Shown here: in pieces, positions 35,163-44,012 of the stretch
Layout of the letters: each line of letters starts with the position of its first letter
Position numbering within the stretch: the stretch's first letter is position 1
NCBI GenBank assembly: GCA_938006335.1
Contig: CALLMF010000033.1
Coordinates: 45,034 to 109,033 of the forward strand
Reading direction: 5' to 3'
DNA length: 64,000 bases
Source of the DNA: an uncultured Granulosicoccaceae bacterium
GTDB lineage: Bacteria; Pseudomonadota; Gammaproteobacteria; Granulosicoccales; Granulosicoccaceae
Program-made: the position numbers and the translations under genes
The notes under the pieces: generated by a model
What the model was told of the DNA's origin: nothing
Seen by the model: the letters and a program-made list of their open reading frames with translations, nothing else
Database searches by the model: none

Positions 35163-36260
35163 ATGAAATACCCAAAGCTGGGAACACTGACCGTGATTTC
35201 GGTTCTCGTCACAATGTCAGCCTGTGGTGGCACCGGTAGCAAAGTCGCCGGCGCCGATGCCGAGCAGTTGCGCCTGATGGAAGCCAAGGAAGCCAAACTC
35301 GCACAACGCGAAGCGGCCTTGAGTGAACGTGAGAATTCACTGCGTACAGCCGCTGCAATGCCTGTATCCAATGCCGGTGGCAGCTCTGATCTGCTGCCGC
35401 CCAACGCGGCTCCCGGACAGTGCTTTACCCGTATCTGGATGGAGCCTCAATATGAGACCGTTGCAGAACGCAAGTTGCTGGCAGAAGCCGGTGAGCGTAT
35501 CGAAGTCACACAACCCAAGTACCGCCAGGTATCCAAGCGCGTCATGACCAGCGAGGCCTCCACCAAGCTGATCACCGTACCAGCCACCTACAAGACCGTT
35601 TCCGAACGCGTGCTGGTCAAGCCCGCACGCACGATTACCGAAACGGTTCCGGCTCAATACGAAACCAAGATGGTCAAGGTACTCGACAAGCCGGCGCACA
35701 CCATCTGGAAGAAGGGCACCGGCCCGATCCAGCGTGTTGATGCATCTACCGGTGAGATCATGTGTCTGGTTGAAGTACCGGCGAGCTACAAGACCATCGA
35801 ACAGAAGGTCGTCAAGACACCGGCTACAACGCGTTCACGTCAAATCGAAGCCGAGTACAAGACTGTCAGCCGTCGCGTCGTCGACGTCGCGGCTCACACC
35901 AAGGAAGTTACCATCCCCGCCGAGTACTCGAACGTGATGGTCACCGAGCTGGTAACACCTGGTACCGAGCGTCGCGTTGCGATCCCGGCCAAGTACACTC
36001 AGGTCACGTCTCAGAAGCTCGTGAAGGATGGCCACATGGATTGGCGTGAGATCCTGTGTGAAACCAACACCACACCGGACAAGGTTGCTGATATCCAGCG
36101 TGCACTGCGCTCTGCGGGTTACAACCCCGGCGCCATCGATGGCAACATCGGCGCATCAACCATGAGTGCGGTCAACGCCTTCCAGCGTGCCAAGGGACTC
36201 CCGGTTGATGAGTACCTGAACGTCGAAACCGTACGCAAGCTGGGTGTTTCACCCCGCTGA
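35163..36260 (+). CDS. Repeat lipoprotein with C-terminal peptidoglycan-binding domain
   Basis: 365 aa. Lipobox VTMSAC, a short Lys/Glu-rich coiled-coil (about 32-62), then about eight tandem units of 22-23 residues with core P-A-x-Y-x-T-V-x-x-x-V-L-V-x-P-A (for example VPATYKTVSERVLVKPA). After unit four comes the insert ending GEIMCLVEVPA. The last 60 residues are a PG_binding_1 domain (IQRALRSAGYNPGAIDGNIGASTMSAVNAFQRAKGL). It probably ties the outer membrane to peptidoglycan through a repeat stalk. Conserved cysteines (GQCF, IMCLV, ILCET) may form disulfides. A larger paralogue is at 56.6-58.1 kb. I do not recognise a named family for the repeats. Confidence 0.8.
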   Translation: MKYPKLGTLTVISVLVTMSACGGTGSKVAGADAEQLRLMEAKEAKLAQREAALSERENSLRTAAAMPVSNAGGSSDLLPPNAAPGQCFTRIWMEPQYETVAERKLLAEAGERIEVTQPKYRQVSKRVMTSEASTKLITVPATYKTVSERVLVKPARTITETVPAQYETKMVKVLDKPAHTIWKKGTGPIQRVDASTGEIMCLVEVPASYKTIEQKVVKTPATTRSRQIEAEYKTVSRRVVDVAAHTKEVTIPAEYSNVMVTELVTPGTERRVAIPAKYTQVTSQKLVKDGHMDWREILCETNTTPDKVADIQRALRSAGYNPGAIDGNIGASTMSAVNAFQRAKGLPVDEYLNVETVRKLGVSPR

Positions 36261-36564
36261 GCGTTAATCTTTCTCTCAACGATTGGCCCTGGCTCCGTAT
36301 TCACGGGGTCAGGGCTGAGTACTGGTCAAGCACCGCCTTGTTTCCAGGCCCCGCGGGTCTGTTCATCAGCTACCTGCTGCCCGCGGTAGTCATCCTGCTG
36401 TTCTGGCGATACAAGCGTGCCACCCCCGCAACGATGCTGTTGAAGCCCACCATCGTGGAGAAAAACGCCGACGCCTTTTCTGCCTGACACCATTTCGGAC
36501 GCACAGGTAGAGCAACTAACCCAGGCACGGCTTCACGACACCGTACCCGAGCAGGTCATGTTGC
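36261..36564. other. Intergenic region with terminator-like hairpin
   Basis: A strong stem GGCCCTG (36285-36291) / CAGGGC (36310-36315), with CCGT/ACGG pairing inside, probably ends the repeat-lipoprotein transcript; no T-run follows. Downstream, one + strand frame ending at a TGA near 36487 encodes a single membrane-like segment (AGLFISYLLPAVVILLFW) but has no convincing start, so I do not call it a gene. Confidence 0.45.
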
Positions 36565-37161
36565 TCAGCTACCGTGCGTGAACACGAGACGCAACGTCAC
36601 CGGAGAAACCCGTGTGATGCTCGGTAGTCCGGCAAGCTCCATCAGCCTGTTGATGCCTTCGTCGAGGCCCGCCTCGGCGGTAGACAGCATGATCATGTCA
36701 TTGGTGGTGACCATCACCGTATCGTCAGTGAGCTTGGCGACAAACATCGCGGTATTGATATCGAGCGTGTTGCCGTTGAGGGTCAGTCCACCGACCACGT
36801 CGATCAGCCCGGTATCGCCCACTGCCATTCCATCGATGATGCCCATATCGGCCTGAGCGTTTAGCGTCGCGCTGGGACCCGCGTTGAACACATGTTCGAG
36901 CATGCGCTCGTTACGAATATCGACATTGGTCTGAACGGACGCAAGCGCGATATCGACTGATACCGCACCTTCCGGTGAGATGGAGCCGGATACGGATGAA
37001 AAGCTGTTGACCTCTCCAGCGACTTGGGCCTTGATGGAGCCGTAAGCCACGCGGGACGCGTCCGCGTCGAGTGCCCAACCGCCACCATCGGCGTGGGCCA
37101 ACGCAGAGGCTGTTGTCAGGACTGCCGCGGCAGCGAGAGATACGAAAGCGCGTTTGATCAT
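36565..37161 (-). CDS. YceI-like periplasmic protein
   Basis: 198 aa. Signal peptide (FVSLAAAAVLTTASALAHA) then a YceI-like lipocalin-type barrel: WALDADASRVAYGSIKAQVAGEVNSF, VDIALASVQTNVDIRNERMLEHVFNA, VGGLTLNGNTLDINTAMFVAKL. Family members bind polyisoprenoid-type lipids in the periplasm. The C-terminal SPVTLRLVFTH is short but acceptable. ATG 37161 starts the signal peptide. A 14-bp AT-rich palindrome lies about 90 bp upstream. Confidence 0.82.
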   Translation of the reverse strand: MIKRAFVSLAAAAVLTTASALAHADGGGWALDADASRVAYGSIKAQVAGEVNSFSSVSGSISPEGAVSVDIALASVQTNVDIRNERMLEHVFNAGPSATLNAQADMGIIDGMAVGDTGLIDVVGGLTLNGNTLDINTAMFVAKLTDDTVMVTTNDMIMLSTAEAGLDEGINRLMELAGLPSITRVSPVTLRLVFTHGS

Positions 37162-37504
37162 GAGATCCTCCAGTGTCAGGGCCGCCGCACGGCGCGAGCT
37201 GCCTCTGTCACCTATAGATCCCCCCACTCGCCGATTTATTCGGCCGAATTCGAAAAATATTTTTCACGCCTTTTGACCCACCATGAGCTGGCGCCCCTCC
37301 AACAGCCACTCGTTCGACCATGAGGCCGAGCTGTGTCAACACTATCCACGCCTGTGGCTCGAAGCCATGCAGGCGGTCCAGTGGCATGCCTACTTGCTGA
37401 TCGGCGGCGGAGACTCCGACCACCTGACCTGCGCTGCGCTCCATTGCCGCGGCTTTTGTCTCCAGAAGCTCTTCAGCCTGACACAAGGGGCCGGCGACTA
37501 CAGG
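37162..37504. other. Region between YceI-like and GST genes
   Basis: No gene is called. GAAAAATATTTTTC (37252-37265) is a perfect palindrome in the presumed YceI promoter region, next to a CCGA-N5-TCGG hairpin. A + strand frame from ATG 37283 to 37660 has GC-rich third positions over its first 75 codons but no recognised similarity, no ribosome-binding site, and then runs antisense through the GST gene; I treat it as unproven. Confidence 0.35.
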
Positions 37505-38437
37505 CTAAGTGACAGACGCCACGCGATAGCCCGCTCGCGGGAAATGCACGACGACATCACCGCAGGCCGCATCGGTTCGGGCAACAGACACGCGCTCGCG
37601 TGTGAGCGCATGCAGGGAACCGACTACAGGCTTCTCGACATTGTTACGCGCGATCGGTAGCACGGACACGTCAGCACCCGCTGCAATCCCCAGAGGATCC
37701 GACGCATCCACCCGCACGGTGGTTGTAGAGCTGGCATCCTTCGCCACCGCCAGTGAAGCTTCGGGTGACATATCCGTGTGCTCACCATGCCCGAAAGCCT
37801 CCATACGCGAAGCCCAGGCAGCCAACGCCGAGAACGGTGCAAGGAACGTCTCACTCGACGCATAGCGACCGCGTACAAACCAGTAGCAGTACCACGCAAG
37901 CAGGTCCGCATGGCCTGCCTTGTCGCCCAGCAGATACGGACCACCCGCCGCGAGCTTGTCATCCAGCCAGCCGAGCTGAGTGCGCAGCTGCGACAGGGTA
38001 TGCGGCAAATCCTCACGCTCGCGCGCCATGTCGCCATCCGGACCGAAGTACAGACGGGTGCGATCCGCGACGAGCGCCGGCGGCAGCTTGTCAGCCTCCG
38101 GGGCAAAGGCCACCCGCACGCACAGCTCGAAGAACTCACCATCGATCCAGCGCGACAGACCAAAACCAATACCTGCATGCTCGGGCGGAAAAAGGCTGGG
38201 CTGCGGCGCACGCGCCTCGAGCTCGCGAAAGATCAGCTGCGTATCGCAGTAGATGTCTGCACCGATCTGCAAGACCGGTATCCGCCGATAGCCTCCGGTC
38301 ATGGCAAACAGCTCGGGACGTTCCGGCAGCCGATTCTGTTCGACCGAGTGCCATGCCAATCCCTTGAATCCGAGCGCGGTCCGGATCTTCTCGGACACCG
38401 GCGACGGTGGGTAGTGGTGCAGGATGAGTTCTGACAT
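37505..38437 (-). CDS. Glutathione S-transferase family protein with C-terminal extension
   Basis: 310 aa. Thioredoxin-like N-terminal domain (LILHHYPPSPVSEKIRTALGFKGL; YRRIPVLQIGADIYCDTQLI with the cis-Pro and Asp/Thr glutathione site), helical C-terminal domain (LGWLDDKLAAGGPYLLGDKAGHADLLAWYCYWF), then about 80 further residues of beta-rich sequence (DPLGIAAGADVSVLPI...GDVVVHFPRAGYRVASV) beyond the normal GST length. Probably cytoplasmic; substrate unknown. ATG 38437 is chosen over the longer frame because MSELILHHYP is the usual start. Confidence 0.85.
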   Translation of the reverse strand: MSELILHHYPPSPVSEKIRTALGFKGLAWHSVEQNRLPERPELFAMTGGYRRIPVLQIGADIYCDTQLIFRELEARAPQPSLFPPEHAGIGFGLSRWIDGEFFELCVRVAFAPEADKLPPALVADRTRLYFGPDGDMAREREDLPHTLSQLRTQLGWLDDKLAAGGPYLLGDKAGHADLLAWYCYWFVRGRYASSETFLAPFSALAAWASRMEAFGHGEHTDMSPEASLAVAKDASSTTTVRVDASDPLGIAAGADVSVLPIARNNVEKPVVGSLHALTRERVSVARTDAACGDVVVHFPRAGYRVASVT

Positions 38438-38610
38438 CGACCGCTTTTGTTGTCCTTGAGCGGCAAAAAGTTCCGCTGGTGGCAACGATCCTACTGCCGT
38501 GATCTTTTCGTGACAACTATTCGCAGCGTCGTGGGTCCGATCGGTAGTCGATCCGGGAGCTGAACACTCCGTTGAGATAGACCATCCCCCAAACCCACCT
38601 GGAGCTTTTC

Positions 38611-39597
38611 ATGCAACTACCCGTCTTCCCGAAAGCCGGAACCATCGGCACGGCTGCCCTGCTCAGCGCAGCGGCGTGGTCATCGTCTGCGATGGCCGCC
38701 GACTATGAAGTCACCGTCACCAATCTCACCTCGGGCCTGCATTTCACGCCTGTCATCGTGGCCGCGCATCCGGGTAACGTGCGCATGTTTCAGGCAGGTA
38801 CCGCAGCTTCCAGCGAGTTGCAGGCAATTGCCGAAGGCGGCGACGTTGGACCCATGGCGGCGCTGCTTGGCAGCATCGGCGCCAACGTCGAGACCGGCGG
38901 TGGCCTCGTTGCTCCCGGTGCCTCGGAGACGTTCACGATCAGCACGACAGAAGGCAACGACTTTCTGTCGGTCGCATCAATGCTGCTTCCGACCAACGAC
39001 GGCTTTCTCGGCCTGAACTCACTGCCCTTGCGCGGCGCCAGCGGCACCCACGACATCCCGGGCTACGATGCCGGCACCGAAGCAAACGATGAGCTTGCTG
39101 GCAGCGGAGCTCCGGGCGAGCCTGGCTTCCCGGCACCGCCTCCCGTTGTTGCCAGCGGCACTGGCACGGGTGGTACCGGTGTTCCCGGCACGGCAGAGGG
39201 CTTCGTGCACATTCACCGTAATGTGATCGGAGACGCGAACCGAACGGGCGGATCAAGCGATATCAACGCCTATGTGCATCGCTGGTTGAACCCTGTCGCT
39301 CGTGTCACTGTCAGAGCTCTCGACGCGACATCAGGTCCCGGCAGAGTCGGGTCGCTCAGCGGAACCGCGTATTCACAGACGGCTGTGGAGATCTTCTGGG
39401 AGGCCGCTACTTCGGCCGATTCGGTAGTGACGAACTACGAAGTCACTCGCGATGGTCAGATCGTCGCAGACCGTGACGCTCGCAGCTACTTCGAAGAAGG
39501 TCTCGACGCTGCGACCGACTACGTGTTTGAAGTCACCGCCATCGATGCACAAGGGCGACGTGGTCAGTCCAGCTCGGTGACCGTCACCACGAACTAG
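38611..39597 (+). CDS. Secreted spondin-domain protein with fibronectin-III tail
   Basis: 328 aa. Signal peptide (about 1-29), then a Spondin_N domain: YEVTVTNLTSGLHFTPVIVAAH, AEGGDVGPMAALLGSIGANVETGGGLVAPG, SVASMLLPTNDGFLGLN, DAGTEANDE, AEGFVHIHRNV, WLNPVARVTV. A Gly/Pro-rich loop (about 165-195) sits inside it. The last 85 residues form an FN3-like module (AVEIFWEA...YEVTRDGQ...TDYVFEVTAID). Bacterial spondin proteins are extracellular with unknown ligands; adhesion or surface binding is likely. Confidence 0.85.
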   Translation: MQLPVFPKAGTIGTAALLSAAAWSSSAMAADYEVTVTNLTSGLHFTPVIVAAHPGNVRMFQAGTAASSELQAIAEGGDVGPMAALLGSIGANVETGGGLVAPGASETFTISTTEGNDFLSVASMLLPTNDGFLGLNSLPLRGASGTHDIPGYDAGTEANDELAGSGAPGEPGFPAPPPVVASGTGTGGTGVPGTAEGFVHIHRNVIGDANRTGGSSDINAYVHRWLNPVARVTVRALDATSGPGRVGSLSGTAYSQTAVEIFWEAATSADSVVTNYEVTRDGQIVADRDARSYFEEGLDAATDYVFEVTAIDAQGRRGQSSSVTVTTN

Positions 39598-39693
39598 GCC
39601 GCTTCGGGAGCCTGGATCTACACACAATAGTGTGGCAAGCCGTGGTCGTCGCCAAGCGATGGTGACGACCACGGTACTGACGGGAGAAAATGC

Positions 39694-40455
39694 GTGAGTC
39701 ACACGTGCGTTTGGGGTAGATCTCAGGCCCGTCTGCCAGACAGCGTGCTCATCGTCGGAGTGACTTCAAGCATCTCGGACGAGTTGTCACTGGGCTTGCA
39801 AGGCCAAGGGTATTCAGTGACCCACGAAAGGCCAGGTGTTGACGCGCTGAAGGTGATCGATGATCACTCCTGGGGGCTTCTCATCGTCGACGCGGCACTC
39901 GAATACGACGAGGGATACGCCACTTGCCGCTCCCTTCGGGCGCGCTGCAATCAAACGCCCATCATCATGGTGGCAACAAATGCCACGGAACAGGAACGCG
40001 TCTGCGCTCTTGAAAGTGGGGCTGATCAGATCCTTGATCGATCAATCAGCGCACGTGAACTCAACGCCCACATCCGATCGATACAGCGGCGAGTGCTCGC
40101 GACAACACACACTCAACTGTCAATGGGCGCTACCCACGACACTGGACTCACCATCGTAGGCGACATTGAAATCGATCAACAGACGCTGGTTGCGACGCTG
40201 GACGGTAGACGCCTCGACCTCACACCCAAGGAATTCGATTTGCTCTACCTGCTTGCCGAAACCCCTGGCAAGGTGTTCAAGCGTCGAGAACTACTGGCAA
40301 GGATCTGGGGCCAGGATGCGCAGGCCAAGGGCCATACCATCAACTCGCACATCAACCGACTCCGGGCCAAGATAGAACGGGACCCGTCCAGCCCCCGCAG
40401 AATCGTCACCGTATGGGGCGTCGGATACACGCTCCGGAAGACTGCAACAGAGTAA
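39694..40455 (+). CDS. OmpR/PhoB-type response regulator with atypical receiver
   Basis: 253 aa. The receiver domain (about 17-130) keeps the phospho-acceptor position Asp66 (LLIVDAALEYDEGY), but the acidic pair after the first strand is replaced (LIVGVTSS instead of VDDD-type) and the conserved Lys is Arg116 (ILDRSIS). The winged-helix output domain (about 150-250) is intact: LDLTPKEFDLLYLLAETPGKVFKRRELL, NSHINRLRAKIE, VWGVGYTLR. GTG 39694 has GGGAG eight bases upstream. No histidine kinase is adjacent, so phosphorylation-independent control is possible. Confidence 0.88.
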   Translation: MSHTCVWGRSQARLPDSVLIVGVTSSISDELSLGLQGQGYSVTHERPGVDALKVIDDHSWGLLIVDAALEYDEGYATCRSLRARCNQTPIIMVATNATEQERVCALESGADQILDRSISARELNAHIRSIQRRVLATTHTQLSMGATHDTGLTIVGDIEIDQQTLVATLDGRRLDLTPKEFDLLYLLAETPGKVFKRRELLARIWGQDAQAKGHTINSHINRLRAKIERDPSSPRRIVTVWGVGYTLRKTATE

Positions 40456-40485
40456 GCGCTGCTTCCGGAACGTGGCGGCAAAAGC

Positions 40486-41796
40486 CTAAATCTTGCCCTT
40501 CCAGGGCACCAGCCAGGTCTCGAGCATCCTGATTCCGACATCGATCAAAAAGCCGATGACACCGATCAGGATGATGCCGACGATGACGATCTCGGTGAGC
40601 TGAAACTTGGACGCCACCATGATCATCATGCCGAGGCCCTTTTCTGCCGCAACCAGCTCTGCCGCAACCACCGTACCCCAACACACACCCATGGCAACCC
40701 GAGCACCGGTGAATATCTCCGGTAGCGAGTTCGGGATGATGACCTTGCGCAGAATCTGCGACTTGCTGGCTCCGAGCGAGTACGCCGCATGCACCTTTGA
40801 TATTGCAACTCCAGACACCCCGGAGCGGGCGGCAATCGCCATGATCCACAAGGCAGCGAGGAACAACAGGATGATCTTGGATTCCTCACCGATACCAAAC
40901 CAGATGATCATCAGCGGAATCAGCGCGAGCGGTGGTACCGGTCGCATGAACTCCACGATGGGATCAAACCAGCCACGTGCCCAGTTGGTCAAACCCATCG
41001 CATAGCCGAGCGGGATACCCAGCAAGGCGCCAAAGAAAAAGCCGAACAGTACGCGTTGAAGCGAAGCCCAGGTATGCTCGAGCAGCGTGAAGTTTCGGTA
41101 GCCATCGGCATTCAGCTCAAGGAAACGGTCCGCCGTGACTTCCGGGGCCGGCAGGTACAAGCGCGGCATGCGAAAACCCGGCGATGGCTCGAAGAACACG
41201 CCACCTTTGGCGGTCAGCGACAACGAGCCCTCGTCAAGATCCAGCTTGTCGCCGGGTTCGACACTCTGGCCATTGAAGGCCGTGACGACGGCCCCATCGC
41301 GACGCGAGAACTCGTCATTGGCAAACACATTGATGATCTTTGATCCATAGCGCGGAATACTCAAGCTGTCGTTCAGGGCCATACCCTCGCCTTCATCGAC
41401 TTCAGGCGCAGAAGGAATCGACAAAGGCTTGCCTTCCGCATCGCGTTGTAGCTGGATATCTTCCTCGTATACCAGCACGGTCACTTGGGCGTCATCGCTT
41501 TCACCAGCTTCGTTCTGAGCGGTGTACGTGAACGTGAATTGCCCGCTGTAGGGTCCCTTCGCCTGCGGCAGCGGCAGCGTCGAGTTGGTAAATGCCACCC
41601 ATAAGGCAAGAATGGCCAGCACGGACAGAACGCTCGCAACACGATTGGCCCGGACCGCACTCTCATCACCGAAGGTTACGGTCTTGAGCGCGGTGTAGTC
41701 ACGCTTGCTGCTGAACGCCCGTGTAACCCAATTGACAACGAACAGGCTGGCAAGGAACAGCGCGACGTAGACCGTAAGTACGATAAAACCGGTCAT
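40486..41796 (-). CDS. tauC: Taurine/sulfonate-type ABC permease with inserted periplasmic domain
   Basis: 436 aa, well above the 250-280 aa usual for TauC/SsuC. Two membrane segments (about 2-24 and 55-72) are followed by about 140 residues of soluble, Ig-like or cadherin-like sequence (FTFTYTAQNEAGESDDAQVTVLVYEED..., NVFANDEFSRRDGAVVTAFNG) and only then by the normal permease core (LLEHTWASLQRVLFGFFFGALLGIPLG, MRPVPPLALIPLMIIWFGIGEESKI, EAA-type HAAYSLGASKSQILRKVIIP). It overlaps tauB by four bases. The ligand could be taurine or another sulfonate, nitrile or organic cation; assignment rests on the family of all three subunits. Confidence 0.85.
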   Translation of the reverse strand: MTGFIVLTVYVALFLASLFVVNWVTRAFSSKRDYTALKTVTFGDESAVRANRVASVLSVLAILALWVAFTNSTLPLPQAKGPYSGQFTFTYTAQNEAGESDDAQVTVLVYEEDIQLQRDAEGKPLSIPSAPEVDEGEGMALNDSLSIPRYGSKIINVFANDEFSRRDGAVVTAFNGQSVEPGDKLDLDEGSLSLTAKGGVFFEPSPGFRMPRLYLPAPEVTADRFLELNADGYRNFTLLEHTWASLQRVLFGFFFGALLGIPLGYAMGLTNWARGWFDPIVEFMRPVPPLALIPLMIIWFGIGEESKIILLFLAALWIMAIAARSGVSGVAISKVHAAYSLGASKSQILRKVIIPNSLPEIFTGARVAMGVCWGTVVAAELVAAEKGLGMMIMVASKFQLTEIVIVGIILIGVIGFLIDVGIRMLETWLVPWKGKI

Positions 41797-42599
41797 TTTT
41801 CGTCCTCCGATCGGCCCATGATTTCTTCTTCCATCTCCCAGATCATCTCGAGGATCTGCTCGCGCGTGGGGGCGTAGTCCGGATGCTTCTTGACCTCTCT
41901 CAGGTCGTTACCCGCACCGAGGTCAGCAAACGGCAACCGGTACTCCTTGTGGATGCGGCCGGGACGCGGCGCCATGACCAAAAGGCGTTCGCCAAGCAGC
42001 AGTGCCTCCTCGACCGAGTGGGTAATAAGGATGATGGTCTTGCCCGTTTCCTTCCACAGATCGAGAACCAGCGACTGCATCTTCTCGCGCGTCAGCGCAT
42101 CGAGTGCACCGAGCGGCTCGTCCATCAGGATGACATCCGGCTCATTGGCAAGGCAGCGCGCCAGTGCCACTCGCTGCTGCATACCACCGGACAGCTCGTA
42201 CACCATCTTCTCCTTGAAGTCCTGCAGGCCAACGATGTCGAGCAGGTGGTCAACGATCTTTGCGCTATCGGCGCGCGGGACACCTTTCATGTCCGGGCCA
42301 AAGGAGACGTTCTTGCGCACGCTCATCCACTCGAACAGCGCACCCTGCTGGAACACCATGCCCCGTTCCGGGGCCGGGCCGGTGACCTTGTGGCCGTTGA
42401 GTACGATGCTCCCCTCGGTCGGTGCCAGAAAGCCCGCGAGAATATTGAGCAAGGTTGTCTTGCCGCAGCCCGAGGGGCCGAGCACACTCATCAGCTCGCC
42501 GGACTTCAACTCAAGACTGACATTCTTGAGCGCTTGTACTGATCCGCCATTGGGCAGATCAAAGCGCATGGATACATCATCAATCGATAAACCGGACAC
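41793..42599 (-). CDS. tauB: Taurine/sulfonate-type ABC transporter ATP-binding protein
   Basis: 268 aa. Walker A GPSGCGKTT, Q-loop FQQGALFEWMSV, signature LSGGMQQRVALAR, Walker B VILMDEPLGALDALTR, H-switch ITHSVEEAL. The PRPGRI and long C-terminal helix are typical of TauB/SsuB. It powers uptake through the downstream permease. Preceded by a terminator after tauA, so it is transcribed at a lower level or from read-through. Confidence 0.9.
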   Translation of the reverse strand: MSGLSIDDVSMRFDLPNGGSVQALKNVSLELKSGELMSVLGPSGCGKTTLLNILAGFLAPTEGSIVLNGHKVTGPAPERGMVFQQGALFEWMSVRKNVSFGPDMKGVPRADSAKIVDHLLDIVGLQDFKEKMVYELSGGMQQRVALARCLANEPDVILMDEPLGALDALTREKMQSLVLDLWKETGKTIILITHSVEEALLLGERLLVMAPRPGRIHKEYRLPFADLGAGNDLREVKKHPDYAPTREQILEMIWEMEEEIMGRSEDEK

Positions 42600-42671
42600 C
42601 AGGGTTTCTCCGGGGTTGACGTGAAGCGAATACTGCGTGGAGCCGAGCTCCGTGGCGCCAGACTACAGGAC

Positions 42672-42713
42672 AAAAAAAAGGCGACCCCGGCACACTACCG
42701 CCAGGATCGCCTC
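42672..42713 (-). terminator. Rho-independent terminator between tauA and tauB
   Basis: On the minus strand AGGCGATCC pairs with GGGGTCGCCT (with a G-T or bulge near the loop), followed directly by a run of T (eight A on the plus strand, 42672-42679). A textbook terminator placed after the binding-protein gene and before the rest of the operon. Confidence 0.85.
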
Positions 42714-42745
42714 CTCGGGTGCGCGAGTTGCGCAACCAGGCGAAA

Positions 42746-43744
42746 TTACATGCCTTGGACAGCAGTCAGCGGAGCCGTATCGACATTGTCTGCGTAGCTG
42801 TCCTTGGCTGCATCGATGGAGCCGGCAGTTACGAACACGTCCGCGACGCCTTTCATGAACTCCTGTGCACCACCAGCCAACCACTTGTCGGAAAGCTGAT
42901 CGTCAACGCCCGGGAAGACGAAAGTAGACATCGTTGATGCGGTGTCTTCTTCTGACATACCGGCGTCCTTGGCGATAGCTGCGAGCATTTCTGCCGGCTG
43001 GCTTTCGTTCCATGCAGCGTTGGCCTTGGCGGTCACGGCGAGGAAGTCAGCAACCACGTCGGGGTTTTCAGCAACGAAGGCAGACGGCGCTGACGTTACG
43101 TCAAACACGAGGATACCGAGTTCTTCTTTCTCGGCACCGGTGAGTAGAACGTTGCCTGACTCGAGCATACGACGCAGCGCGCCGCCCCAGCCGCAAGACA
43201 TGTCTACCGCGCCCTGAGCGAGAGCTGCCTGACCTTCTGCCGGTGCCATGTCGACAACGGTGAGGCTATCGACAGCAACACCGAAGTGGTCCATCTGCTT
43301 CAGGAAGCCATAGTGAGCAGCGGTGCCCAGCGGTACAGCGACCTTCTTGCCCGCGAGTTCGCCAGCCGAGTCCTTGTCGATCTCGAGATCGGAACGGACG
43401 ACGCAGTTGTCGTTTTCCGCGTAAGAGACGGCAACGTCAACGATCTGCAGATCCTGACCCGCAGATGTCGCGACCACGAACGGCGGCACACCTTGAGATA
43501 CCGACAGGTCGATGTCACCAGAAGCCATCGCAGCTGACATGGCCGTTCCGGTGTCGAAAGCGACCCAGTTGACCGGAGCGCCCAGCGCTTCGTCATATTC
43601 GCCTGCAACCTTGGCAGCCTGGAAGGGCATCGGCCATTCAAGGAAGTAGCCAACGTTCAGTGACTCTTGCGCCTGCGCAGATTGTGCGCCAGCGAGGATT
43701 ACAGCCCCGGCAATTGCCGAGACCACTGTTTTACGTGCTGTCAT
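42746..43744 (-). CDS. tauA: Taurine/sulfonate-type ABC substrate-binding protein
   Basis: 332 aa. Signal peptide ending QSAQAQ-E, then an SBP of the TauA/NrtA class: LNVGYFLEWPMPFQAAKVAG, GTAMSAAMASGDIDLSVSQGVPPFVVA, LAGKKVAVPLGTAAHYGFLKQM, GAVDMSCGWGGALRRML, FVAENPDVVADFLAVT. ATG 43744 is used, with GGAG seven bases upstream; a TTG precedes it. It is the first gene of the tauABC-like operon. A perfect inverted repeat CGGTAG (43773-43778) / CTACCG (43791-43796) lies just upstream and could be regulatory. Confidence 0.9.
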   Translation of the reverse strand: MTARKTVVSAIAGAVILAGAQSAQAQESLNVGYFLEWPMPFQAAKVAGEYDEALGAPVNWVAFDTGTAMSAAMASGDIDLSVSQGVPPFVVATSAGQDLQIVDVAVSYAENDNCVVRSDLEIDKDSAGELAGKKVAVPLGTAAHYGFLKQMDHFGVAVDSLTVVDMAPAEGQAALAQGAVDMSCGWGGALRRMLESGNVLLTGAEKEELGILVFDVTSAPSAFVAENPDVVADFLAVTAKANAAWNESQPAEMLAAIAKDAGMSEEDTASTMSTFVFPGVDDQLSDKWLAGGAQEFMKGVADVFVTAGSIDAAKDSYADNVDTAPLTAVQGM

Positions 43745-44012
43745 CAATTATCTCCAAGATAGTGGCTAACGCCGGTAGATATCGCCGACGCTACCGAGGG
43801 ACGTACCCGCGGGCCTCCCTGGTGGACACAATGTACCAGCTTCCTCATCCGGTTCTGCAATGCGAACTGGTCGAGGGCGACGTAGTCTGGCCTGAAACGG
43901 CCATGCGCCGCGGGTTTTCGCCACCAGCGCGGACGCGCCGTGCATTTCAACATGAGAAATTCGCAACTCCCGGGCCCTCGCAGTTCACGCCAGGCTTCGG
44001 ACCGGGAGCACA

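Noticed and set aside
36321..36487. Small one-segment membrane protein
   Set aside because: An open frame with a good hydrophobic stretch, but no start codon with a ribosome-binding site and no similarity.
37283..37660. Small plus-strand gene before and across the GST 3' end
   Set aside because: GC-rich third positions at first, but no similarity, no ribosome-binding site, and it continues antisense through the GST gene.
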